From Bacteroidota bacterium (lineage in GTDB: Bacteria > Bacteroidota > Rhodothermia > Balneolales > Balneolaceae), in assembly GCA_024635465.1 (NCBI GenBank), contig JAGXIS010000023.1, forward strand, positions 1 through 5,401: DNA of 5,401 nucleotides, written 5' to 3'. The translations under genes were made by a program, and so were the position numbers. Every line of letters begins with the position of its first letter. The first letter of the stretch is position 1. The notes beneath the pieces were generated by a model, which ran no database searches, had not been told where the DNA came from, and saw only the letters and a program-made list of their open reading frames with translations. This document shows, one piece after another, positions 1-5,401 of this stretch.

Positions 1-464
1 AAATGTTGACTGCATGTCTTGAACATCCAAAGGGATGAGACGGCCAAAAATAGAAGTAAAGTACCCACAACAACTGAAAAAAGACCGGTTATACTGTTAC
101 TGCTGCTCTTATGAAGAGTATTAAATTTTTCAAGAATGAAAGGAAGCTCAGTTACGGTGTAAATGGTCAACCCTGTTTTTTTATTGTAAGTGCCCGAACT
201 AAATATGATACTCTCGGATGTTTCACTTTGTACGTTAAAACGTCTAATATTCAATGCTTGCCTTACTTCACTCGGCCTTAAGTTTGGCTCTAACTGCTGT
301 TCAATCTGTTTTACAGATTTAAAATAGTCTGTATCCCGAAAAGTTAACACGACTCCACTGACGGAGTAGATAACGATGATTCCTATCAACAGAAAACCAA
401 TATCCCGGTGAAGGACTCTCATGTAATAGTGAATGCTTTTGTGCTTATTATTATGATTAGCCAT
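1..464 (-). CDS. PepSY-associated TM helix membrane protein (C-terminus beyond window)
   Basis: The reverse strand reads open from an ATG at 464-462 for 154 codons to the window edge. An in-frame TGA lies two codons upstream, which fixes this start. Residues about 21-41 form a hydrophobic helix that follows a basic RVLHRDIG stretch. A roughly 80-residue periplasmic-type segment follows, containing GTYNKKTG and ELPFILEKFNTLHK. A second helix spans about 126-148 and ends in SSLWMF. This order (RVLHR, helix, SGVVLTFRDTD, LHK, helix, WMF) is the pattern I know from Bacteroidota PepSY-associated TM helix proteins. These inner-membrane proteins are often found next to TonB-dependent receptors and iron uptake genes and are thought to act in iron-chelate handling or reduction. 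The role in iron is family knowledge and is not shown here. Only the left neighbour outside the window could support it. There is no clear Shine-Dalgarno site. A second in-frame ATG at codon 15 is a possible but less likely start. Confidence 0.8.
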   Translation of the reverse strand, partial: MANHNNKHKSIHYYMRVLHRDIGFLLIGIIVIYSVSGVVLTFRDTDYFKSVKQIEQQLEPNLRPSEVRQALNIRRFNVQSETSESIIFSSGTYNKKTGLTIYTVTELPFILEKFNTLHKSSSNSITGLFSVVVGTLLLFLAVSSLWMFKTCSQH

Positions 465-563
465 AATTCAAATATTTATTGCAATGGATTATTTATTAGA
501 CGTAAATGGAAGGAGACCGTTTGATTTTTTTATATTAATTAAGTCGTATCATTCAGTTTTATA

Positions 564-567
564 GGAG
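564..567 (+). promoter_or_regulatory. Shine-Dalgarno site of the 575 gene
   Basis: GGAG lies seven bases before the ATG at 575. It is the only well-placed Shine-Dalgarno sequence in front of any gene in the window, and it supports the chosen start. The channel, hydrolase and ATPase starts lack one. Confidence 0.6.
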
Positions 568-574
568 CAAAAAA

Positions 575-1123
575 ATGGCAGAGATCAAAAGATTCACTTA
601 CGAGGATGTGATTGGCTTGAAAGCACTAGATGGAGTGTTTCAAAATGTCAACGGGGTTTTCAATGAAATTAAAAAACCTTTAGAAGAAAAGTTTGGTAGT
701 TCAGAAGGTGGAGTTTCGAATACGGATCAAATTTTGAATCATGGCAGACTCGCCATTTATTGTTTTAATGTAATAGGCACGACCCCAAGTGAAATCTTAG
801 TTGGATTTAATTTTATAGGCTCTAAAGCCGGAGAAGGACCTGTCGTTTCTGTTCATTTATGGCTAGGCCATCAAAATGAATCATTTGATAAGCTTAAGAA
901 CATATTTCAGGAGGATGAGAAAAGTATTTTAAACACTTTTAAAACCGACACGTTTTCTTTTAGAGAAGAACTGGGTATCGGTCTTTTCTTTGAAAAACCA
1001 TTAGCTGATTTTCTGGAGGTTGAGGATCAACTTTCTTCGATTACGGAATGGATTATTCAGCGGCTCAACGACTTTGATGAGTTTAGAGAGAATTATCCGG
1101 ATCTTGGCTGGAAAAACAACTAG
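575..1123 (+). CDS. Hypothetical cytoplasmic protein, 182 residues
   Basis: An intact ORF runs from ATG to TAG with a GGAG ribosome site seven bases upstream. I do not recognise the family. The protein has no signal peptide and no membrane helix, and it is rich in Asp and Glu, so it is probably soluble and cytoplasmic. The middle (about 57-98) alternates hydrophobic strands, with LAIYCFNVIG, ILVGFNFIG and VVSVHLWLG. The C-terminal third looks helical: a GLFFEKPLADFLE stretch is followed by an amphipathic helix around ITEWIIQRLNDFDEF. That ending loosely recalls the tail of restriction-associated or defence-associated alpha/beta proteins, but this is too weak to name. The gene stands alone: the membrane gene on its left is divergent across 110 bases, and 135 bases separate it from the channel gene. 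Codon use and composition look like the channel gene. The protein is certainly plausible as real; its function is unknown. Confidence 0.8.
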   Translation: MAEIKRFTYEDVIGLKALDGVFQNVNGVFNEIKKPLEEKFGSSEGGVSNTDQILNHGRLAIYCFNVIGTTPSEILVGFNFIGSKAGEGPVVSVHLWLGHQNESFDKLKNIFQEDEKSILNTFKTDTFSFREELGIGLFFEKPLADFLEVEDQLSSITEWIIQRLNDFDEFRENYPDLGWKNN

Positions 1124-1255
1124 TGTACAAATAGATAGCTTGGGTAATCTCTAAACCACCACAAATCACTTATATTCGATTTAATAGTTAAAAGAACGTA
1201 CTATATAACTATAGATTACGATTTCAGGATCACTAAACGAAGAAACTTTTTTTAA

Positions 1256-1363
1256 TTAATTTCTATCAAAAATCGTTTACATATTCAAAGACAGCTGATA
1301 AAAAGAATTGCATTCGCAACAATCATTGTTGCTGCAATCATTTTTCTATATGCAGAGATCTTT
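1256..1363 (+). other. In-frame 5' extension of the channel gene encoding TM1, no canonical start
   Basis: The channel reading frame stays open upstream of TTG 1364 back to the TAA at 1253. It encodes a basic start (IKNRLHIQRQLIKR) followed by a strongly hydrophobic helix (AFATIIVAAIIFLYAEIFLW). This is exactly the first membrane helix expected for a two-helix pore, so I infer it is translated. In-frame near-cognate codons are TTA 1256, ATT 1259, ATC 1265, ATT 1283, CTG 1295, ATA 1298 and ATT 1307. None is ATG, GTG or TTG. ATT at 1259 would give a 550-residue protein with a typical basic N-terminus. No ATG occurs in any frame from 1124 to 1349, so one indel cannot supply an ATG. Confidence 0.65.
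1307..1347 (+). terminator. Hairpin plus T-tract inside the TM1 coding stretch (attenuator-like)
   Basis: ATTGCA (1307-1312) pairs perfectly with TGCAAT (1333-1338). GCAACAAT (1316-1323) pairs perfectly with ATTGTTGC (1325-1332). Only a three-base bulge (1313-1315) interrupts the stem. It is followed by CA, five T residues at 1341-1345, then CT. This has the shape of an intrinsic terminator, with a stem of moderate G+C. It lies within the sequence that encodes the channel's first helix and just upstream of the only canonical start codon. It may be an attenuator, or chance from repetitive codons for small hydrophobic residues. The structure is seen in the sequence; activity is inference. Confidence 0.4.
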
Positions 1364-2911
1364 TTGTGGTCGATGCTTTTTTTTGAAAATCAGAATGTAA
1401 CTTTTGCACAGTCGTTACAGGTTGTTGTGGAATCTTTAACAACCAGTGGTTATGGTGGTTTTGCACCCTGGGAAAGTGATTTTTTAAATTACTTCGTCCT
1501 CATCATGAATCTGACAGGTGTGGTACTTATTTTCGTGGCTTTTCCAGTATTTTTTCTCCCTTTTTTAAAGGATGCAATTGAAAAATCTCCACCGGTTAAA
1601 GTCAATAAAACGGATCACGTCATTATATGCACCTATTCAACTCATGCCGAAGTATTGATTAAAGAGCTTGTATCCCGAAATCAGGATTATGTAATTATTG
1701 AAGCGGATGAGGATACTGCCAAAGATCATCTGTTATCCGGGTTAAATGTAATGAAAGGCAACCCCGAATTGGAATCTACACTGGAAGCCGCCGGGTTAAA
1801 TGATTCTAAAGCCGTTGTACTCAATTCAACTACCGATAAAAATATTAGCATCCTTTTTTCTATCAGAAATCTAAATAAATCGGTAAAAACTATTGCCGTT
1901 CTAGAAGATGAAGATATGGAAACGTACCATAAACTGGCCGGTGCTGATATTGCCATTTCACCCAGACAGCTAATTGGAAAAAGTCTGGCTATCCAAGTCC
2001 CTGCCATTTCAATTAATGACAGTGTGGAGATTGATAATACCGTTGATCTGATCGAAATTGATATAGAAGAAGGAAGTGATCTTTGTAATAAATCTATCAG
2101 TGAAGATCATTTACTGGATAAATACCACATAAATATTATCGGTGCATGGAAGAACGGTGAGTTTGAAAGTCCGGTATCCAAGGATCTGATTTTGAATTCA
2201 AAAACACGTTTACTGGTTGCCGGAGACAAGGATGAACTTGCAAAACTTATTAAAATGGCGAAGTCCACTATTCGGCATTTCGCCCATAATAATGTGTTAA
2301 TTCTTGGGTACGGTTTATCAGGACAAGCTGCCTTTAGCATGTTGAAGACGAAGAACGTAGATGTAAAGGTTATTGACATTCGTAATAAAGAGGGTGTTAA
2401 CATTGTCGGAGACATCCGGAATGCTGAAACTCTGAAAGAGGCCGGAATTAGTGAAGCTTCCGCCATGATTATAACAATTCAGGACGATACAATGGCACTG
2501 TTTGCTACACTATTGGCGAGAAGTTTGAACAGCAAAACTCACATTATCGTACGTGCCAATAATATTGAAAATGTGAAAAAGCTGTATGATGCAGGCGCCG
2601 ATTATGTTCAGTCTCTAGCAACAGTAAGTGGACGGATGCTTGCCTCCAGTATATTTGAAGATGAAACGTCTCTAGCAGCGGAAAAACAGATTTGCCTCGT
2701 CCAATTACCCGCCGGTAATCTCTCGGGAACTACCCTGGCTAAGAGCAATGTAAGGGCTGAGACGGGCTGCACGATTCTTGCCGTAATCAGAGAAGGTGAA
2801 AAGATTTCTGCAATAGATCCTCATGAGTTTAAATTCCACAATCTGGATGATGTTATTGTAGCCGGAACCGATGAAAGCATCCGACAGTTTGAGGAAATCT
2901 ACATCAACTAA
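1364..2911 (+). CDS. K+ channel pore with tandem RCK (TrkA-N/TrkA-C) domains
   Basis: From TTG 1364 the product has 515 residues; the true protein probably begins upstream (see the 1256-1363 entry). A pore helix leads to the filter TTSGYGG at residues 26-32. A second membrane helix follows (about 41-68, containing MNLTGVVLIFVAFPVFFLP). The first RCK/TrkA-N domain (about 84-200) has a degenerate nucleotide loop, ICTYSTHAE, in place of GxGxxG. A TrkA-C domain (about 215-300) follows. The second TrkA-N domain (about 308-430) has a canonical LGYGLSG loop, and a last TrkA-C domain spans about 440-515. By family knowledge such proteins are inner-membrane K+ channels gated by ligands bound to the cytoplasmic RCK ring. 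The wording around the filter and TM2 resembles haloarchaeal channels, which suggests osmotic or K+ homeostasis in a saline habitat (inference). There is no Shine-Dalgarno site. The esterase starts 13 bases after its stop. An eight-T run at 1377-1384 is a possible slippage or sequencing-error site, but the frame agrees on both sides. Confidence 0.85.
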   Translation: MWSMLFFENQNVTFAQSLQVVVESLTTSGYGGFAPWESDFLNYFVLIMNLTGVVLIFVAFPVFFLPFLKDAIEKSPPVKVNKTDHVIICTYSTHAEVLIKELVSRNQDYVIIEADEDTAKDHLLSGLNVMKGNPELESTLEAAGLNDSKAVVLNSTTDKNISILFSIRNLNKSVKTIAVLEDEDMETYHKLAGADIAISPRQLIGKSLAIQVPAISINDSVEIDNTVDLIEIDIEEGSDLCNKSISEDHLLDKYHINIIGAWKNGEFESPVSKDLILNSKTRLLVAGDKDELAKLIKMAKSTIRHFAHNNVLILGYGLSGQAAFSMLKTKNVDVKVIDIRNKEGVNIVGDIRNAETLKEAGISEASAMIITIQDDTMALFATLLARSLNSKTHIIVRANNIENVKKLYDAGADYVQSLATVSGRMLASSIFEDETSLAAEKQICLVQLPAGNLSGTTLAKSNVRAETGCTILAVIREGEKISAIDPHEFKFHNLDDVIVAGTDESIRQFEEIYIN

Positions 2912-2924
2912 AAACCACTCTATA

Positions 2925-3845
2925 ATGTCCTTACCAAAAACCGCATCACTTTTTTTACTTGCCCACTTACTGCTTTCAATTCCGGTTTTCTCACAGCCTA
3001 TAACTCTCCCCCTCTGGGACAACACCCCTCCATTTCAATCAGATATGGGTCTTGAAGAACTTAATGTCCGTGATGAAATCCTGCGGATCAGCAATGTGCA
3101 GACACCCACAATAGATGTGTACCTGCCGGATGAAGATATTGCCACCGGCAAGGCTGTTCTCCTTTTTCCGGGTGGTGCATACGCAATCTTGGCGTACGAT
3201 TGGGAAGGAACCGAGTTTGCCCATTGGCTACAGGAAAACGGTATTGCGGGGATAGTTGTGAAATATCGCCTGCCGGTATCAGAATCACTGACCAACCCCA
3301 AAGAGGCGCCTCTTGCCGATGCGCAGCGTGCAATTCGACTTGTTCGTCATCATGCAGAAGAATGGGGAATTGATCCTGATCAGGTCGGGATCATGGGGTT
3401 TTCGGCCGGCGGACACCTGGCATCCACCCTCAGTACTCAATATGATACCCAAGCTCTTCCGACTACCGATACCATCGACTCCCTTTCCGCCCGACCCGAT
3501 TTCTCTATCCTGGTCTATCCGGTGATTTCATTCAGGGATGCGTCGGCACATTCGGGTTCGCGTCGTAATCTTATCGGAGAAGATGCGTCACAGGAACTGA
3601 TTGATCGTTTTTCATCAGAACTGAACGTGTCATCCAAAACGCCACCTACCTTTTTAGTTCATAGCCAGGACGATAGTATCGTTCCCGTTCAAAACAGCCT
3701 GCTCTATTATGAGGCCCTCACTCGTAATAATGTACCCGCTTCATTACACGTCTATCCGACGGGCGGACACGGTTTCGCATTTGGCACCGACAGAGGAACC
3801 GTCGAAGAGTGGACTACCGTACTTCTCAGTTGGATACTTCAATAA
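2925..3845 (+). CDS. Secreted alpha/beta-hydrolase, probable carbohydrate esterase (BD-FAE/acetylxylan-esterase type)
   Basis: I start at ATG 2925 (306 residues), not at the upstream in-frame ATG 2871. The 2925 start gives a clean signal peptide (short basic N-region, hydrophobic LFLLAHLLLSIPVF, likely cleavage around residue 23) and avoids a 41-base overlap with the channel gene. The oxyanion motif FPGGAY is at about 81-86. The nucleophile elbow GFSAGGH has Ser at about 160. The acid is Asp about 250 in SQDDSIVP, and the catalytic His is about 282 in GGHGF. All triad parts are present and the length fits the family. Relatives remove acetyl or feruloyl groups from xylan-type sugars, and the product is probably periplasmic or exported. 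The exact substrate cannot be read from the sequence. Its G+C is higher than its neighbours': the 60 bases at 3481-3540 hold 32 G/C, against 19 in 4141-4200 and 25 in 1681-1740. It may be co-transcribed with the channel, which has no clear functional link to it. Confidence 0.85.
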   Translation: MSLPKTASLFLLAHLLLSIPVFSQPITLPLWDNTPPFQSDMGLEELNVRDEILRISNVQTPTIDVYLPDEDIATGKAVLLFPGGAYAILAYDWEGTEFAHWLQENGIAGIVVKYRLPVSESLTNPKEAPLADAQRAIRLVRHHAEEWGIDPDQVGIMGFSAGGHLASTLSTQYDTQALPTTDTIDSLSARPDFSILVYPVISFRDASAHSGSRRNLIGEDASQELIDRFSSELNVSSKTPPTFLVHSQDDSIVPVQNSLLYYEALTRNNVPASLHVYPTGGHGFAFGTDRGTVEEWTTVLLSWILQ

Positions 3846-3876
3846 TATATAACTTATAGCAATTAATGTCGAATGA

Positions 3877-3906
3877 AACCAACAAAAATATATTAAAATG
3901 TTGGTT
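3877..3906. repeat. Perfect 8-bp inverted repeat upstream of the ATPase gene
   Basis: AACCAACA (3877-3884) and TGTTGGTT (3899-3906) are exact reverse complements around a 14-base AT-only centre. The dyad lies 31 bases after the hydrolase stop and 45 bases before the ATPase ATG. No T-tract follows on either strand, so it fits a regulator-binding dyad better than an intrinsic terminator. A weak terminator for the hydrolase remains possible. Confidence 0.4.
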
Positions 3907-3951
3907 ATAGACTGCAAAAAAATTATATTATGTCTAATCTAATCAACAGAT

Positions 3952-5148
3952 ATGGATCCATTATATACCTTCCACGCAAATAGCATCCGACAAATTGGAA
4001 ATACATTTGTACGATTTCTTTATGATCGTATAAATTGGGATCAACGTATGCTTGCCTTAAAAGGGCCACGGGGTGCCGGTAAAACAACGATAATGTTACA
4101 GCGAATCAAATTTGGATTAGATTTACCATCAAGCAAAGCGCTTTACATTACAGCAGACCATTATTGGTTTTATACAAATACACTTTATGAAACGGCTGAA
4201 AAATTTTATTTGAATGGCGGTCGGTATCTTTTTATTGATGAAGTGCATAAATATCCGCGATGGTCAAGAGAGCTTAAAAATATCTATGATGGATTTCCGG
4301 ATTTGAAAATAATTTTTTCAGCGTCATCTGCACTGGATATATATCGCGGTGAAGCAGACCTAAGTAGACGTGTACTTACCTACAACTTACCGGGAATGTC
4401 GTTTCGGGAATATCTCATACTGAAAGGACCATTACGACAAGATGTAATATCTATTAATGATGTAGTGTCCAATCATGAAAAAATTGCGGTAGAAATATCA
4501 AAAAAAATGCAACCGCTGCCTTATTTCAAGGAATACCTGAAAGTTGGATATCTGCCCATTATTGCAGAAAGCAGAAAAGAGGATATACCTGCACGACTTA
4601 TTCAAGTCATTAATGCTGTTGTTGAATCCGACCTGGCATATACCGAAACTTTTGACAGCGGGACAGCCAATAAAATAAAAAAACTATTGGGTGTCATAGC
4701 CGAATCTGTTCCCTTTAAACCAAATATATCAGCTCTAGCAAGAAAATTAAATATTAGCAGAGATTCGGTGTATCTATGGTTAACCTATCTAGATAATGCC
4801 AGATTATTAAACACTCTTTCCCGAGAGGGTAAAGGAGTTTCCACACTCCAAAAGCCGGATAAGATTTTTCTGGAAAACACGAACCTTGCTTACGCTTTAA
4901 AGGAATCTCCTGATATCGGTTCTGTAAGAGAAACGTTTGCAATGAACCAGTTAACCAACGCCGGGTTGGACGTGACACTACCCGAGAGTGGAGATTTTTT
5001 AACCCAAGGTTTTCACATTGAAGTCGGAGGAAATAATAAAACCGGTAAGCAGATTAAAGGTATTGAAAACTCTATTATTGCTTCCGATGACATTGAAGTA
5101 GGGTATGGTAATAAAATTCCACTCTGGCTGTTTGGTTTTTTGTATTAA
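3952..5148 (+). CDS. AAA+ ATPase with DUF4143-type C-terminal region
   Basis: The 398-residue product is full length for this family. Walker A GPRGAGKTT is at residues 38-46. Walker B LFIDEVH is at 93-99. A sensor-type stretch, FSASSALDI, is near 122-130, and a double Arg at 139-140 precedes LPGMSFREYL, the usual end of the AAA_14 domain. Residues about 180-250 are helical. About 255-300 reads as a winged helix (ISALARKLNISRDSVYLWL). The last part carries HIEVGGNNKTGKQIKG (about 355-370) and ends in NKIPLWLFGFLY. This C-terminal region is the DUF4143 type, which has a nuclease-like fold. Here the ExK lysine position is Gly (E357-V-G), so nuclease activity is doubtful. The biological role of these ATPases is not established. 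They are common, often lone genes in Bacteroidota and tend to move between genomes. An ATG at 3930 is out of frame. No Shine-Dalgarno site is seen. The gene is A+T-rich compared with the esterase before it. Confidence 0.9.
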   Translation: MDPLYTFHANSIRQIGNTFVRFLYDRINWDQRMLALKGPRGAGKTTIMLQRIKFGLDLPSSKALYITADHYWFYTNTLYETAEKFYLNGGRYLFIDEVHKYPRWSRELKNIYDGFPDLKIIFSASSALDIYRGEADLSRRVLTYNLPGMSFREYLILKGPLRQDVISINDVVSNHEKIAVEISKKMQPLPYFKEYLKVGYLPIIAESRKEDIPARLIQVINAVVESDLAYTETFDSGTANKIKKLLGVIAESVPFKPNISALARKLNISRDSVYLWLTYLDNARLLNTLSREGKGVSTLQKPDKIFLENTNLAYALKESPDIGSVRETFAMNQLTNAGLDVTLPESGDFLTQGFHIEVGGNNKTGKQIKGIENSIIASDDIEVGYGNKIPLWLFGFLY

Positions 5149-5169
5149 TTTAGGTCTTAAAACAAACAA

Positions 5170-5195
5170 ACATTAAAAAACTAAGATTTTAATGT
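5170..5195. terminator. AT-rich hairpin between convergent genes
   Basis: ACATTAAAA (5170-5178) and TTTTAATGT (5187-5195) form a perfect 9-bp stem with an 8-base loop, 21 bases after the ATPase stop. It could end transcription from both convergent genes. The stem has only one G-C pair and no T-tract follows it, so this is a weak call. Confidence 0.3.
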
Positions 5196-5211
5196 ATGGT
5201 CATAAAAATAG

Positions 5212-5268
5212 CCTTAATCTCAACTCAATTTCAATGAAATTACCAGCTTCATGAGCTTTGATTAAAGG
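5212..5268. repeat. Nested inverted repeats in the convergent spacer
   Basis: CCTTAATC (5212-5219) pairs with GATTAAAGG (5260-5268), leaving one bulged base. The enclosed stretch holds AATTTC/GAAATT (5227-5232 and 5236-5241, 3-base loop) and AGCT/AGCT (5245-5248 and 5254-5257). Together these could fold into a three-way junction. The spacer has no ORF of note. Whether this is a terminator region for the minus-strand gene or chance in AT-rich DNA cannot be told here. Confidence 0.25.
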
Positions 5269-5295
5269 TCGTATATAAACTTAAATGGAACTGAT

Positions 5296-5401
5296 TTAAT
5301 CTAACGCACGATATACCAACTCCACAAACTCCCCAACTACTGCATTATCCAGCCATCGGGTGATGATTACTATATCATTCTCTTCATCAACTATGATATA
5401 A
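5296..5401 (-). CDS. C-terminal end of a probable serine hydrolase (beta-lactamase family), 5' part beyond window
   Basis: The reverse strand holds an open frame entering at the right edge and ending at TAA (5298-5296). It gives 34 residues starting YIIVDEENDIVIITRWL and ending VELVYRALD. The pattern of a Tyr-led strand, a D-x-E-N-D turn, a second hydrophobic strand ending in RW and a final amphipathic helix matches the C-terminus of beta-lactamase-related serine hydrolases (PF00144 type), where a NYxWVDPENDxVVVxRW-like segment is common. The catalytic SxxK and YxN motifs would lie outside the window, so this is a fold-level guess. The gene converges on the ATPase gene. An alternative is any other small alpha/beta protein with a similar ending. 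Confidence 0.55.
   Translation of the reverse strand, partial: YIIVDEENDIVIITRWLDNAVVGEFVELVYRALD

Noticed and set aside
506..538. Possible 10-codon leader peptide (ATG 506 to TAA 536-538) containing GGAAGGAG
   Set aside because: It has no ribosome site of its own and no run of regulatory codons or hairpin pair after it; likely chance.
518..556. Bacteroidota-type promoter (TTTG at 520-523 and TATCATTC near 547) for the 575 gene
   Set aside because: The second element matches TAnnTTTG poorly and the spacing is long; not firm enough to list.
1254..1300. Frameshift as the explanation for the missing channel start
   Set aside because: The other two frames upstream also lack an ATG before their stops, so a single indel does not restore a start codon.
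2871..2924. Upstream start for the esterase at ATG 2871
   Set aside because: It would add 18 polar residues before the signal peptide and overlap the channel's end by 41 bases.
2705..3025. 106-codon minus-strand ORF across the channel/esterase junction
   Set aside because: It overlaps two well-supported plus-strand genes, shows no recognisable motif and has no ribosome site; it is a reading-frame shadow.
3035..3525. Several overlapping ORFs on both strands inside the esterase gene
   Set aside because: They lie in the G+C-richer esterase, where stops in other frames are fewer; the esterase frame carries the complete catalytic triad.
1..5401. CRISPR array, tRNA, IS element or phage genes
   Set aside because: No spaced direct repeats, no cloverleaf pattern, and no transposase or integrase motifs were seen on either strand.

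Overview
The window looks like chromosomal DNA from a Bacteroidota-type bacterium. A Balneolota/Rhodothermota relative is my best guess, but only a guess. The reasons are a PepSY-type membrane protein of the form seen in that superphylum, an AAA+/DUF4143 ATPase of a kind common there, mostly weak Shine-Dalgarno sequences, low to moderate G+C, and a two-helix K+ channel fused to tandem RCK domains that resembles haloarchaeal channels. No rRNA, tRNA, CRISPR array, insertion sequence or phage gene was seen.

Layout. Positions 1-464 (minus strand) hold the N-terminal 154 codons of a PepSY-associated membrane protein that runs off the left edge. A 110-base divergent spacer follows. Positions 575-1123 (+) encode a 182-residue soluble protein I do not recognise, with the only clear Shine-Dalgarno site in the window. 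After a 135-base AT-rich gap comes a K+ channel/TrkA-type protein (in-frame from 1256, first canonical start TTG at 1364, stop at 2911). Thirteen bases later starts a secreted alpha/beta-hydrolase (2925-3845), probably a carbohydrate esterase. After a 106-base spacer with a perfect 8-bp dyad comes an AAA+ ATPase with a DUF4143-type C-terminal half (3952-5148). A 147-base spacer with several AT-rich hairpins separates it from a convergent minus-strand gene, of which only the last 34 codons are visible (5296-5401); these look like the end of a beta-lactamase-family serine hydrolase.

The genes do not form an obvious pathway. The channel and esterase are close enough to share a transcript, but their functions do not match. 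The others appear to be single transcription units.

The most interesting spot is the 5' end of the channel gene. The first membrane helix is clearly encoded upstream of the only canonical start codon, yet no in-frame ATG, GTG or TTG exists for it. The same helix-coding stretch holds a 32-base hairpin followed by five T residues, which resembles an intrinsic terminator or attenuator. I found no convincing new multi-gene system.
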